Position numbers and translations under genes: made by a program
Notes under the pieces: model-generated
Told to the model about the DNA's origin: nothing
What the model saw: the letters and a program-made list of their open reading frames with translations, nothing else
The model's database searches: none
Assembly (NCBI RefSeq): GCF_003047265.1
Contig: NZ_PZYY01000006.1
Coordinates: forward strand, 62,001-126,000
Direction of reading: 5' to 3'
Source of the DNA: Nocardioides terrigena
Lineage (GTDB): Bacteria > Actinomycetota > Actinomycetes > Propionibacteriales > Nocardioidaceae
DNA length: 64,000 nt
Shown: piece by piece, positions 8,791 through 17,845 of the stretch
Position numbering within the stretch: the stretch's first letter is position 1
Layout: each line of letters opens with the position of its first letter

Positions 8791-9309
8791 TCACTGCACG
8801 AAGGCGAGGTAGTCCTCAGCGGGTGCGCTCTCGGCGAAGTCGTCGCCGTCCTGGATGCCGCTGACCCCGATCCTGACGTTGAGTCCCGACCCCTTCTTCT
8901 CGGCGGTGAGCAGCGAGGCCTGGGCGATGACCGTCACGTTGCCCTTGGTGCCGGTCACGCGCCTCTGGGCGTCGTCGGTCTCGACCGCGTAGCCGTGCTC
9001 CTCGAGGACGCCCTCGACGGCCGCCAGTGACTCGGTCATGGTGCCCGACGGCTTCACGAGGGAACCGCTGGCGGTGTAGTCCCAGATGCCGAAGCCGCCG
9101 CGCTCGAGGAACGTCGCCTGCATGCCGTTGAACTGCCCCCCGAGCCTGCCGACGAGATCGGGCAGGACGGCCTCGGCCTCGGCGTCCATCTCGGCCTTCA
9201 CGGTCCGGGCGTCGGGACCGTCTCCCGAGCCGTCCAAGTCGGAGCCGCCGTCGGAGGTGCAGGCCGCGAGGAGGAGGACGACGACCAGCCCGAGCACGAT
9301 GCGCGTCAT
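8791..9309 (-). CDS. Putative lipoprotein
   Basis: A 172-residue protein with a classic lipoprotein signal: a short basic start, a hydrophobic run and the lipobox LLAAC, with the modified Cys at about residue 17. An acidic Ser/Gly/Asp linker follows, then a mature domain of mixed helices and strands with no motif I recognise. It should be anchored to the outer face of the cytoplasmic membrane. It lies directly downstream of the DUF1023 operon on the same strand with a 17-base gap, so it may be its last gene. Confidence 0.85.
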   Translation of the reverse strand: MTRIVLGLVVVLLLAACTSDGGSDLDGSGDGPDARTVKAEMDAEAEAVLPDLVGRLGGQFNGMQATFLERGGFGIWDYTASGSLVKPSGTMTESLAAVEGVLEEHGYAVETDDAQRRVTGTKGNVTVIAQASLLTAEKKGSGLNVRIGVSGIQDGDDFAESAPAEDYLAFVQ

Positions 9310-9326
9310 GGCCGCCACCCTAGGCG

Positions 9327-11192
9327 TCATGGCCACAGGTCCGAGAAGTCGTCGACGCGGTCGCCGACCCAGTCCCGGCCACCGTCGTAGATGTCCTCGA
9401 TCTCCTGGCGTCCCTCCTCGATCTCCTTCTCCACCTGGTGGACGACCTCGTCCTTGACCCAGTCGAGGGCCATGTCGTTGGCGTCCTGGGTGCGACCGGT
9501 CGTCACCTCGGGCTCGTCGCCGCGGACGATGGCGGACAGGTTGTCGAGGGACTGCTGGTTGGTGCTCGGGTCGAAGTAGGACGTGTGGTTGTCGACCCCC
9601 TGGCCGAGGTCGTCGGCGTGGAACTCCTCGCCGGGGGCCACCGGGAAGACGGTGGCCCCGAAGTCCTCCTGGGCCGGGTCGCGTCCCATGCCAAGGTCGC
9701 CGTCGCGGCCGAGCCAGGTGACGAAGTCGTTGTCTGCGGCACCGACGTAGACCCTGCCCTCCGGCATCCCGAGGTCGCTGGCGTGGTCGACGTCGTTGCC
9801 GCCTGCGCCGGGACTGCCGATGAGGGTCAGCGAGTCGGCGTCGAGGCCGTGGTCGTGGGCCGCGTGGGCGGCCGTCGTGGAGCCGTAGCTGTGGCCGATG
9901 ACGCTCAGGTGGGACCGGTCGCCCTCGTCGGTGGAGCGCAGCCCGTCGACGAAGTCGGCGAGGCTGGCGCCGCCCTCGATCGCCTTGTCCTCGCGGGCGA
10001 CGCTGCCCATGTCGAGTCCGTCACCCGGCCAGTCGAGGGCGTTCTCGGGGTTCCAGCTGGGGGCGTCGTAGCCCATCCACGCGATGGTGGCGGCGGACTC
10101 GCCGTTGCGGATCGCCTGCTGGTAGAGGGTGTAGGCGTCGGCCGCGTTGCCGGGGATGGTGGTGCCGTCGTTGGTGATCCCGGGGACGATGACGGCGGTG
10201 TTGTCGGCCGTGTCCGGGTCGCCGTAGCTGACCGCCACGGCGCCGTCGCCGCCGAAGGCACCGGGCTGGTAGACGAGCAGGTTGACGTCGACCGGATCGC
10301 CCACGCCGTCACCGTCGACGTCCGGCAGGCCGTTGGCCGCCGGGATGTCCAGGGACGTCTGGGCGGCTCGGGCCCGGTCGAGCAGGCGTTGCTCCGCCTG
10401 GGTGAGGTCCTCGCCGGCCTCCTGCTTGGCCGTGAGGCGGTCGAGGTCGCGGTCGAGCGACGTGCGGTTGGCCTCGTCGCGGTCGCCGGTCGGGATGCCG
10501 TTGGTGTTGCCGACGAGGTCGGGGTCGCTGATCTTCAGCGCCTCCTGCTCGGCCCGGGTGAGCCCCTCCCACCACTCGTTGATCGCGTCCGGGTCGCCGC
10601 CGAGGGCGGTGAGCTCGGAGCGCAGCGCGCTGACGTCGGTGGTGTCGCGGTCGGCGGCATCGGCGCCCTCACCCGTGGTGTCGACGGCCCGGAAGGCCTC
10701 GATGAGGCGGTCCTCCGCGGCCTCGACGTCGTCCCACAGGGCGGTGATGTCGTCGACGAGTCGGTCGGCCCGGCCCTGGAGGGCCCGGGACTGGGCCTCG
10801 AGCGCGGCGACGTCGTCGGCCGTGGACTGCGCGATCCGGGTGTGCAGGTCGTCGATGTCCTGGTTGAGGCGGGTGCGGCGGGAGACCAGGCCCTCGCGGA
10901 CCGTGGTCAGCGCGACGATGCGGTCGACGTAGCGGTCGCAGGCCGCGGCGACCCGGGTGAAGGCGGCCGTGGCGGCGGCGGTGTCCCGGGCGTAGCCGGT
11001 CATGGCGTGGTCGGCGGCCTCGGCGGCGTCACCGGTCCAGTCGTCGGGGGCGCCGTGGGCGGTCATCCAGTCGGCGACGTCCGACATGGTCGTGCCGGTC
11101 GAGCGGAGTCCCGTGGTGACGGCGGATGCGGCGGACGTGGCCTCCATCTCCGCGATCGCGGAGACGTGGGCGGGCACCATGATGGTGGTCAT
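9327..11192 (-). CDS. DUF1023 alpha/beta hydrolase with WXG-type helical N-terminus
   Basis: A 621-residue protein. Residues 1-200 are helical and coiled-coil-like, with a W-x-G turn (DDWTGDA near residue 53) as in WXG100/LXG proteins. Then comes the DUF1023 signature INEWWEGLTRAEQEALK with its following GIPTGDRDEANR, and an alpha/beta-hydrolase domain with the nucleophile elbow IGHSYGST and a late His (DNHTSY). The charged C-terminal 60 residues look helical. No Sec signal is seen, so export, if any, would be by a type VII route. It is the third gene of a run with four-base overlaps. Related proteins are found as ESX-linked cargo; the substrate is unknown. Confidence 0.85.
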   Translation of the reverse strand: MTTIMVPAHVSAIAEMEATSAASAVTTGLRSTGTTMSDVADWMTAHGAPDDWTGDAAEAADHAMTGYARDTAAATAAFTRVAAACDRYVDRIVALTTVREGLVSRRTRLNQDIDDLHTRIAQSTADDVAALEAQSRALQGRADRLVDDITALWDDVEAAEDRLIEAFRAVDTTGEGADAADRDTTDVSALRSELTALGGDPDAINEWWEGLTRAEQEALKISDPDLVGNTNGIPTGDRDEANRTSLDRDLDRLTAKQEAGEDLTQAEQRLLDRARAAQTSLDIPAANGLPDVDGDGVGDPVDVNLLVYQPGAFGGDGAVAVSYGDPDTADNTAVIVPGITNDGTTIPGNAADAYTLYQQAIRNGESAATIAWMGYDAPSWNPENALDWPGDGLDMGSVAREDKAIEGGASLADFVDGLRSTDEGDRSHLSVIGHSYGSTTAAHAAHDHGLDADSLTLIGSPGAGGNDVDHASDLGMPEGRVYVGAADNDFVTWLGRDGDLGMGRDPAQEDFGATVFPVAPGEEFHADDLGQGVDNHTSYFDPSTNQQSLDNLSAIVRGDEPEVTTGRTQDANDMALDWVKDEVVHQVEKEIEEGRQEIEDIYDGGRDWVGDRVDDFSDLWP

Positions 11193-11518
11193 CCCAGACC
11201 CCCCGTGGTCGGGGAGACGTTGCGGTCGGTCCAGGTCATGAGCTGCTGGCTGCGCTCGACGACGTCCTGGTCGGACTGCTGGAAGAGCAGTGACGCGTCG
11301 CGCAGGGCCTCGCCGTGATCGACGGCGGCGTCCTCGAGGCGCTTGATCTCCGTCATCCAGGTGTCGATGAACGCCTGGGCCGCGGGCTGGGCCCGGCTGC
11401 CGAGGAGGGACGCGTCGACCTCGCCGAGTGACTTGCGGCCGCCCCGGACGACCTCGCCCTGGTCCTCCCAGCCCTGGGCCGAGCGGGCCAGCGCGGCGAG
11501 ATAGACGTGCAGGCTCAT
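11189..11518 (-). CDS. WXG100/EspC-like small helical protein
   Basis: A 109-residue all-helical protein, the size of WXG100-superfamily secretion partners. It shows a Trp between two helices (FIDTWMTEIKRL) and an amphipathic second helix, but not a strict W-x-G, so EspC/DUF2580-like is as likely as WXG100. Its ATG overlaps the stop of the upstream gene and its stop overlaps the start of the DUF1023 hydrolase, each by four bases. This tight coupling to a hydrolase with a helical targeting-type N-terminus suggests that the two form a secretion heterodimer. That role is inferred. Confidence 0.78.
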   Translation of the reverse strand: MSLHVYLAALARSAQGWEDQGEVVRGGRKSLGEVDASLLGSRAQPAAQAFIDTWMTEIKRLEDAAVDHGEALRDASLLFQQSDQDVVERSQQLMTWTDRNVSPTTGGLG

Positions 11519-12048
11519 GCGTCGGCCCCCGACGCGGGCCGGGTCCCGGCCTGGACCTCGGCGTGCAGGTCGGCCGGGATGTGCAGCGGCTCGCTCGTGA
11601 TCCGCACCGACACGGCGTCGGTCGTGGCCTCGGCGATGAGCTCGAAGGGACCGGCCACGCCGCGCACCCGGGGGCTGCCGTCGGCGGCGGGGCGGGGCTC
11701 CCAGCCGAGGTGGACCAGGGTGTTGGCCAGCCGGCGCAGGAGCGGGACCGCGCCCTCGTCGCCGACGTCGCCGTAGCTGGCGGCGGTGACCCAGCGGCGT
11801 ACCTCCGGGTGGGCCTGGCCCCACCAGTAGTCGGCCCGGGTCGTCGGCTCGCGGTCGAGGCGCTCGCTGAGCGCGGCGAGGACTCGGTCGGCGTGCCGGG
11901 TGCGGGCGTGGCACTGGGCGGCGGTCGCGACGGGCTCGTCGAGCGGTGGCACCGGGGGCAGCAGGACGATGTCGACGTCGGGGTGGCGCTCGCGCAGCTC
12001 GCGCATCATCGGGTCGGTCAGTGCCGGGTCGGGTGGGAGCGAAGCCAT
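11515..12048 (-). CDS. Hypothetical protein, first gene of the WXG/DUF1023 operon
   Basis: A 177-residue soluble protein that I do not recognise. It has a Pro-rich start, a central helical region with the aromatic stretch ADYWWGQAHPEVRRW, and a C-terminal beta region ending in a loose tail. ATG 12048 is preferred because AAGGAC lies about six bases upstream; another ATG is at 12081. It overlaps the WXG-like gene by four bases. By position it could be a chaperone or immunity factor for the downstream pair, but nothing in the sequence shows this. Confidence 0.72.
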   Translation of the reverse strand: MASLPPDPALTDPMMRELRERHPDVDIVLLPPVPPLDEPVATAAQCHARTRHADRVLAALSERLDREPTTRADYWWGQAHPEVRRWVTAASYGDVGDEGAVPLLRRLANTLVHLGWEPRPAADGSPRVRGVAGPFELIAEATTDAVSVRITSEPLHIPADLHAEVQAGTRPASGADA

Positions 12049-12111
12049 GACGTCCTTGTTCCGTCCGCGGATCCCGCTCAAACCCCGGCGGGCGCATCTG
12101 TGGACGCCAGG

Positions 12112-12993
12112 TCAGGTGAGGGGGAGTCCGCGCGAGACGGTGATGCTGGTCCTGCTCGTGGTGTAGCCGAGGCGCTCGTTGAGGGTGCGCATCGCGACGT
12201 TGCCGTCCTGGGTCCACGTGTAGACCTCGTCGACGTCGTGGGCCGCCGCCCACTCCAGGGCGCGCAGCTTGAGGTGGACGGCGATGCCACGCCCGCGCCA
12301 GTCGCCGCGCACGGCCGTCAGCGCGTTCTCGGCGCGCGTGGGCTCGTCGGTGTCGAGGAGCAGGCCCGCGCAGCCGATGACCTCACCGTCGTGCACGGCC
12401 AGGAACATCGGGTCGCCCCGCCAGGTCGTCGCCCACCGCTCGGGGGTGACGTCGAGCGGGGTGTCGACGGCGAAGCCGGCCACGGCCTCGCGCCCGAAGC
12501 GGTCGTACGACGCCTCCCACAGCCCGGGACGCTCGGCGCTGGTGACGACCTCCACGCCCTCGGGCAGCGCGGGAGACGACGGGGCGCCGGCGACACTGCG
12601 GGTCAGCTCGACCTCCCGGTCCACCTCGACGAAGCCGAACCTGCGGGCGAACGCGAGCGACTCGTCGTCGTCCACCTTGGCGCGGAGGCGGGGCAGGCCG
12701 AGCGACGTGCAGTGGTCGGCCAGCGCACGGAGGATCCCCTCGCCGATCCCTCGCCGACGGTGGTCCGGCAGGACCCGCGGCGCCGCCGCCCCCGAGTCGG
12801 CGGACTCGCCGCGGTCCGCCATGCCCGAGCCGACCACCGTGTCGCCCTCGCGGGCGACCAGCATCAGCCGGTCGGATGACTCGCGGGCGCGGAGCTCCTC
12901 GACGGATTCGCAGCGCTCGTAGGGCAGCACCGCGATCCGGACCGAGCGCCAGGCCTCGTAGTCGGCGTCGGTCACGCACGGGCTCAGCTCCAT
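12112..12993 (-). CDS. Tandem GNAT-family N-acetyltransferase
   Basis: A 293-residue protein with two GNAT folds. The first (about residues 1-145) has the acetyl-CoA loop DHRRRGIGEGILRAL; the second (about 160-293) has VRGDWRGRGIAVHLKLRALEW followed by the late motif NVAMRTLNERLGY. Such double-GNAT proteins transfer acetyl groups to small amines or, in the mycothiol synthase branch, to cysteinyl-glucosaminyl-inositol. MshD identity cannot be claimed here. The gene is divergent from the glycosyltransferase at 13114. ATG 12993 gives a normal N-terminus. Confidence 0.86.
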   Translation of the reverse strand: MELSPCVTDADYEAWRSVRIAVLPYERCESVEELRARESSDRLMLVAREGDTVVGSGMADRGESADSGAAAPRVLPDHRRRGIGEGILRALADHCTSLGLPRLRAKVDDDESLAFARRFGFVEVDREVELTRSVAGAPSSPALPEGVEVVTSAERPGLWEASYDRFGREAVAGFAVDTPLDVTPERWATTWRGDPMFLAVHDGEVIGCAGLLLDTDEPTRAENALTAVRGDWRGRGIAVHLKLRALEWAAAHDVDEVYTWTQDGNVAMRTLNERLGYTTSRTSITVSRGLPLT

Positions 12994-13113
12994 GCCTTGC
13001 ACGCTAGGACGGGCGTCAACCGGGTTCTTTGCCCGGTCGCCGAGCAGTGGAGCGCAGGAGTCACCCGATCTGGGCCAGGAGAAACCGTCGGCCCGCGCCC
13101 AGGATGAGTGGTC

Positions 13114-14859
13114 ATGGACGACTCGGCGGCCTCGGACACGGGCGCCGTGCACGTGGAGAGCCTGCGACTGCGCGCGGCGCGCTTCGGCTGGATCACGGTG
13201 GGCCTCCTGGGACTGGCGCTGGCACTCCTGGGGACGGCGGCCTGGCTCGTGACCACGACCGAGGGTCCGGCGGACTCGACGGACGTCGTCCTGCTGCCCC
13301 TCGACGTGGAGTTCAGTCCGCCCCGGCTGGCAGCGCTTCTGGCCGCCGTCGCTCTCGTCGGGGCCACGTTCGTGGGCATGGCTGGGTTGGAGTCGGCCAC
13401 GGCCATGCAGGTGCTCAACCGGGACCGTCGGGTGCCGCCCCCGTTGCCCCCGCCGCTGAAGCTGGCCCGTCGGTGGACCCTGGGCCCCGTGGCGGTGCGA
13501 GCGCTCGGAGTCGAGCGCCCCCCGGCCTGGCCCGTGGCACTCGTCGCCGGGGCGGACGACCTGCCAGCCGGGACCCGCCTGCGCTGCACGGTCCTGGTGC
13601 CCGCGCACGACGAGGAGGCGGTCCTCGCCCGCACCCTGGACTCGCTCGCGAGCCAGTCGAGGCGTCCGGACCGCGTGCTGGTGATCGCCGACAACTGCAG
13701 CGACGGGACCGTGGACGTCGCCCTCGCTCACGGCGTCGACGTGGTCGAGACCGTCGCCAACACCGAGAAGAAGGCCGGCGCCCTGAACCAGCAGCTGGCT
13801 GTCCTGCTGTCCCGGCTGGAGGCACGGGACGTCGTCATGGTGATGGACGCCGACTCCACGATCTCCACCGAGTTCCTCGACATCGCCCTCGGCCTGCTGG
13901 AGGACGACCCCGACCTGATGGCCGTGGGAGGGCTCTTCTTCGGCGAGGACGGCGGCGGACTGGTGGGTCAGCTCCAACGCAACGAGTTCGGGCGCTACCA
14001 ACGCATCGTCGCTCGCCGACTGGACCGGGTCTTCGTGCTCACCGGGACGGCGTCGGTGATCCGCGGCTACGCGCTCGCCGCGGTCGCCCAGGCACGAGGG
14101 ACGCTGATTCCGGGACCGCCGGGCAAGGTCTACGACACCCTCGCGCTCACCGAGGACAACGAGCTCACGCTCGCCCTCAAGTCTCTCGGCGCGCGGATGA
14201 CCTCACCGCCCGGGTGCCGGGTCACCACCGAGGTGATGACCCGGTGGCGCGACCTGTGGCGACAGCGGCTGCGTTGGCACCGTGGGGCACTGGAGAACAT
14301 CGGCGCCTACGGGTTCACGCGCGCCACCGCGATGTACTGGACCCAGCAGCTCATGCTGGGCTACGGCGTGATCGCCCTGTGGTCCTACTTCGCGCTGCTG
14401 GCCATCTCGCTGCTGGCCGCGGACAGCATCCGCTGGTCGCCCTTCTGGGTGGCGATCGGGCTGGTGTTCCTCGTCGAACGTCTCGTCACCGTGTGGGCAG
14501 TCGGATGGCGCGCCCGCCTGGTGGCCGCGCCCGTCCTCATCGAGCTCGCGTACGCCGCGTACCTCCAGGCCTGCTTCGTGACCGGGTTCGTCCAGATGGT
14601 CACCGGCCGCAGAGCGGGGTGGAACTACGTCCCCCGTCCCACGGTGCATCCCGCGACCCTGCTGCCGGTCCTCACCACGTTCGGCATCCTGCTGCCGTCG
14701 TCGGTCCTGCTCACGGACTGGTACCAGGCGCTCAGCCTGTGGGTGGCGTTCAACACGCTCGTGTTCGTGGTCCTCAGCCTGCTGCAGCTGTTGCCGCCGC
14801 TGCGGCGTGACGCCCGCCGCGGCTGGACTCGATCCCGCGCCGCGCGGAGGGGCGGGTGA
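13114..14859 (+). CDS. Membrane-bound processive glycosyltransferase, family 2
   Basis: A 581-residue integral membrane enzyme. Two N-terminal helices (about residues 25-50 and 70-95) precede a GT2 domain with VLVPAHDEE, DNCSDG, the DADS metal site near residue 247, TEDNEL and the QRLRW motif at about 384-388. The D,D,D,QxxRW pattern marks processive enzymes that make and extrude polysaccharide. Four to five helices follow. ATG 13114 follows AGGA by nine bases; the GTG at 13108 is too close to it. The polymer made is unknown, and no PilZ domain or partner gene adjoins. Confidence 0.88.
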   Translation: MDDSAASDTGAVHVESLRLRAARFGWITVGLLGLALALLGTAAWLVTTTEGPADSTDVVLLPLDVEFSPPRLAALLAAVALVGATFVGMAGLESATAMQVLNRDRRVPPPLPPPLKLARRWTLGPVAVRALGVERPPAWPVALVAGADDLPAGTRLRCTVLVPAHDEEAVLARTLDSLASQSRRPDRVLVIADNCSDGTVDVALAHGVDVVETVANTEKKAGALNQQLAVLLSRLEARDVVMVMDADSTISTEFLDIALGLLEDDPDLMAVGGLFFGEDGGGLVGQLQRNEFGRYQRIVARRLDRVFVLTGTASVIRGYALAAVAQARGTLIPGPPGKVYDTLALTEDNELTLALKSLGARMTSPPGCRVTTEVMTRWRDLWRQRLRWHRGALENIGAYGFTRATAMYWTQQLMLGYGVIALWSYFALLAISLLAADSIRWSPFWVAIGLVFLVERLVTVWAVGWRARLVAAPVLIELAYAAYLQACFVTGFVQMVTGRRAGWNYVPRPTVHPATLLPVLTTFGILLPSSVLLTDWYQALSLWVAFNTLVFVVLSLLQLLPPLRRDARRGWTRSRAARRGG

Positions 14860-14869
14860 CGGGCCGCCC

Positions 14870-14875
14870 TAGAGT
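14870..14875 (+). promoter_or_regulatory. -10 element of nadE (leaderless)
   Basis: TAGAGT ends six bases before the GTG at 14882 and no Shine-Dalgarno is present, the pattern of leaderless actinobacterial transcripts. Confidence 0.5.
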
Positions 14876-14881
14876 GACCGC

Positions 14882-16918
14882 GTGGACTTCTTCTCCGCCT
14901 ACGACCAGGGCTTCGCGCGGGTCGCGGCCATCACCGTGCCGGTCGCGATCGCAGACCCGGCGGCCAACGCCGAGCGAGTGATCGCGGAGGCGCGGCGGGC
15001 GCACGAGGAGCACGTGGCGGTCGCGGTGTTCCCGGAGCTGGGGCTGAGCGGCTACTCGATCGACGACCTGTTCCTGCAGGACACCCTGCTGGACGGCGTA
15101 CGACGCGCGATCGACGCCATCGTGTCGGCCAGCGTCGAGCTGCTGCCCGTCATCGTGGTCGGTGCACCGCTGGCCCGTGGCAACCGCGTCTACAACTGTG
15201 CCGTGGTCATCCACCGCGGCGAGGTCCTCGGCGTCGCGCCGAAGTCGTACCTGCCCAACTACCGCGAGTTCTACGAGCGCCGGTGGTTCGCGCCGGGCGA
15301 CGACACCTACGGTGAGTACATCGAGGTCAACGACGACGAGGTCCCCTTCGGGCCCGACCTGGTGTTCCGCGCCAGCGACGTCGAGGGGCTCGCCCTGCAC
15401 GTCGAGATCTGCGAGGACATGTGGGTCCCGATCCCGCCGAGCTCGGAGGCCGCGCTCGCCGGGGCGACCGTGCTGGCCAACCTCAGCGGCAGCCCGATCA
15501 CCGTCGGGCGCGCCGAGGAGCGACGCCTGCTGGTCCGCAGCGCCAGCGCGCGCTGCGCCGCGGCGTACCTCTATGCGGCCGCCGGCCAGGGCGAGTCGAC
15601 GACGGACCTCAGCTGGGACGGCCAGACGATGGTCTACGAGTGCGGCGACCTGCTCGCCGAGGGGGAGCGGTTCCCCGCGAGCGCGGTGCACACCGTGGCG
15701 GACGTCGACCTCGACCGGCTGCGGCAGGAGCGGCTGCGGCAGGGCAGCTTCGACGACAACCGCCGCGGTGCGGGGGAGACCGAGTTCCGGATCGTCGAGT
15801 TCGACCTCGAGCCGCCGAGCGGCGACATCGGGCTGCGGCGCAAGGTCGACCGCTTCCCGTTCGTGCCCGACGACCCCGAGCGGCTCGCGCTCGACTGCTA
15901 CGAGGCCTACAACATCCAGGTCTCCGGGCTCGAGCAGCGGATCGTCGCGATCGGTGCGCCCAAGGCCGTCATCGGCGTCAGCGGTGGTCTCGACTCGACG
16001 CACGCGCTGATCGTCGCTGCCAAGGCGATGGACCGGCTCGGCCGTCCGCGCAGCGACATCCACGCCTTCACGATGCCCGGCTTCGCGACCGGCGCGACCA
16101 CCAAGTCCTACGCCACGAGACTGAGCAACGCCCTGGGCGTGACCTTCGAGGAGATCGACATCCGGCCGGCGGCCGAGCAGATGCTCGAGGACCTGGGCCA
16201 CCCCTACGCCGATGGCGAGAAGGTCTACGACGTCACCTTCGAGAACGTCCAGGCCGGGCTGCGCTACGACTACCTCTTCCGCCTCGCCAACCACCGCGGC
16301 GGCATCGTCGTCGGCACCGGTGACCTCAGCGAGCTCGCGCTCGGGTGGTGCACCTACGGGGTCGGCGACCAGATGTCGCACTACACGGTCAACGCGGGCG
16401 TGCCCAAGACCCTCGTGCAGCACCTGATCCGCTGGGTCATCTCGCACGGGGAGTTCGACGAGGACACCAACCAGGTGCTCCGCGAGATCCTCACCCAGGA
16501 GATCACCCCCGAGCTCATCCCGGTCGAGGACGGCGTCAAGCCGCAGGCCACCGAGGACTCGGTCGGCCCCTACAACCTGCAGGACTTCACGCTCTTCCAC
16601 GTCGTACGACGCGGCTACCGGCCCAGCAAGATCGCCTTCCTCGCGTGGCACGCGTGGCGCGAGGTGGCGACCGGCGAGTGGCCCCCCGGCTTCCCCGCGG
16701 ACGCCCACGTCGCCTACGACCTGCCCACGGTCAAGCACTGGCTCGAGGTCTTCGTGCGACGGTTCTTCGCCAACCAGTTCAAGCGGTCGGCGCTGCCCAA
16801 CGGTCCCAAGGTGAGCGCCGGCGGGACGATGAGCCCCCGCGGCGACTGGCGGATGCCCAGCGACGCCAGCTCGGCGGCCTGGCTGGCCGAGCTCGAGCGC
16901 GTCCCCGACACGCACTGA
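14882..16918 (+). CDS. nadE: Glutamine-dependent NAD+ synthetase
   Basis: Last step of NAD synthesis: amidation of nicotinic acid adenine dinucleotide, with ammonia channelled from glutamine. The 678-residue product has an N-terminal nitrilase-type glutaminase with Glu52, Lys121 and Cys177 (VEICEDMW) and a C-terminal synthetase with the ATP-pyrophosphatase loop SGGLDS near residue 367. The length matches mycobacterial NadE. The GTG start at 14882 is preceded by TAGAGT with a six-base gap and no Shine-Dalgarno, so a leaderless mRNA is likely. It follows the glycosyltransferase by 22 bases. Confidence 0.95.
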   Translation: MDFFSAYDQGFARVAAITVPVAIADPAANAERVIAEARRAHEEHVAVAVFPELGLSGYSIDDLFLQDTLLDGVRRAIDAIVSASVELLPVIVVGAPLARGNRVYNCAVVIHRGEVLGVAPKSYLPNYREFYERRWFAPGDDTYGEYIEVNDDEVPFGPDLVFRASDVEGLALHVEICEDMWVPIPPSSEAALAGATVLANLSGSPITVGRAEERRLLVRSASARCAAAYLYAAAGQGESTTDLSWDGQTMVYECGDLLAEGERFPASAVHTVADVDLDRLRQERLRQGSFDDNRRGAGETEFRIVEFDLEPPSGDIGLRRKVDRFPFVPDDPERLALDCYEAYNIQVSGLEQRIVAIGAPKAVIGVSGGLDSTHALIVAAKAMDRLGRPRSDIHAFTMPGFATGATTKSYATRLSNALGVTFEEIDIRPAAEQMLEDLGHPYADGEKVYDVTFENVQAGLRYDYLFRLANHRGGIVVGTGDLSELALGWCTYGVGDQMSHYTVNAGVPKTLVQHLIRWVISHGEFDEDTNQVLREILTQEITPELIPVEDGVKPQATEDSVGPYNLQDFTLFHVVRRGYRPSKIAFLAWHAWREVATGEWPPGFPADAHVAYDLPTVKHWLEVFVRRFFANQFKRSALPNGPKVSAGGTMSPRGDWRMPSDASSAAWLAELERVPDTH

Positions 16919-16932
16919 CCCGGGGGTCCGCA

Positions 16933-16951
16933 GCCTTAACCCCGCCTTAAC
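16933..16951 (+). promoter_or_regulatory. Direct repeats, candidate OmpR-type regulator site
   Basis: GCCTTAAC occurs twice (16933-16940 and 16944-16951), exactly 11 bases apart, 72 bases before the start of the first small exported protein. An 11-base period is what OmpR/PhoB regulators bind. The A/T-rich core stands out in this GC-rich DNA. Confidence 0.6.
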
Positions 16952-17022
16952 GGTCGCATGGTTCGCGCTTAGCGACCCCTCGACGAGTCTCCTTCCTGTC
17001 GTACCAATCGAAGGAGACCGCA

Positions 17023-17400
17023 GTGAACCGCACCAAGATCGTCATCGCCACCGTCATGGCCCTCGTCGTCGTCACCGTCGTGGGCGGCCTCGTCTGGTGG
17101 CAGTCCGGCGACGACGGCGCCCGCCAGGCCGGCTCGTGCGACGGGGCGTCGTACACCCTCGAGACCGAGCGCGAGGACAACACCACCGAGGTGTCCTTCG
17201 AGGTCCAGGCCAACGAGCCCGGACAGACGTGGGAGGTCCGCATCGAGCACGACGGCGAGGCGCTCGTCGAGGGCACCCGCACCACCGACGAGGACGCCGA
17301 GATCGACGTCGACGCCTACCTGCCCCAGGACGCAACCGGCGAGATCACCGCGACCGCCACCCAGGGCGACCAGACCTGCACGGCGACCCTCGCCGCCTGA
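17023..17400 (+). CDS. Small membrane-anchored exported protein (paralogue A)
   Basis: A 125-residue protein with one N-terminal hydrophobic segment (residues 5-26) and a short acidic exported domain. The domain begins with a Cys in GSCDGASYTLETERED and ends with a second Cys (DQTCTATL), so a disulfide is plausible. A GAAGGAG box sits just upstream of the GTG start. The next gene encodes a clear relative with the same pattern of Cys, W-x-V-x-I/V-x-HDG and TRT-D-D. Function unknown. Twin CCTTAAC repeats precede it and a two-component system lies 450 bases away. Confidence 0.82.
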   Translation: MNRTKIVIATVMALVVVTVVGGLVWWQSGDDGARQAGSCDGASYTLETEREDNTTEVSFEVQANEPGQTWEVRIEHDGEALVEGTRTTDEDAEIDVDAYLPQDATGEITATATQGDQTCTATLAA

Positions 17401-17432
17401 GCACGACCCGACCCACACCCCAGGAGAACGCC

Positions 17433-17834
17433 ATGAAGAACAGCACCCGCCTCACCGCCCTGGCCGGGACCGCGGCCCTGCTCGCCGCGCCCCTCACCCT
17501 CGCCGCGATCGCCCCGGCCCACGCCGACGTCGACCGCAACGGCACCTGCGGTGCCGGCCGCTACGAGCTCAGCGTGGACCGCGAGCGCCGCGCCGGGCAG
17601 GCCGGCTTCGAGGTCGACGCCGGCCTCGAGGGCGTCGCGCCGTACTCGCGCTGGACCTTCGTCGTGCGCCACGACGGCAAGCGGGTCCTCAAGGTCACCC
17701 GCACCGCCGACGACGAGGGAGACGTCGACGTCGACACCTGGCGCCGCAACACGGCCGGCAAGGACAAGCTCGCCTTCCGGGCCACGCAGGTCGGCGGCAC
17801 CACCACCTGCGGGTCGAGCGTCACGGTCCGCTGA
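17433..17834 (+). CDS. Small secreted protein (paralogue B)
   Basis: A 133-residue protein with a cleavable signal peptide ending in APAHA (about residues 1-34) and a mature domain of about 100 residues. The domain shares with the preceding gene the arrangement GTCGAGRYELSVDRE, GFEVDA, WTFVVRHDGKRVL and TRTADDEGDVDVD, plus two Cys (GTCG and TTCGSS) able to form one disulfide. The pair is a tandem duplication in which one copy kept its anchor and the other became secreted. CAGGAGAA lies nine bases before the ATG, and the intergenic gap is 32 bases, so both are in one transcript. Function unknown. Confidence 0.85.
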   Translation: MKNSTRLTALAGTAALLAAPLTLAAIAPAHADVDRNGTCGAGRYELSVDRERRAGQAGFEVDAGLEGVAPYSRWTFVVRHDGKRVLKVTRTADDEGDVDVDTWRRNTAGKDKLAFRATQVGGTTTCGSSVTVR

Positions 17835-17845
17835 CCCGGACGACC

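Noticed and set aside
9438..11318. 626-codon open frame antisense to the DUF1023 gene
   Set aside because: The translation is a Val/Gly/Asp-rich repeat of codon bias with no structure, and the minus strand carries clear DUF1023 motifs.
13019..13037. Riboswitch-like leader before the glycosyltransferase
   Set aside because: ACCGGG/CCCGGT makes a small hairpin, but the rest of the leader does not match any riboswitch core I know.
14774..16915. 713-codon open frame antisense to nadE
   Set aside because: The longest shadow in the window. nadE has all catalytic residues in the other direction, and no ribosome binding site precedes this frame.
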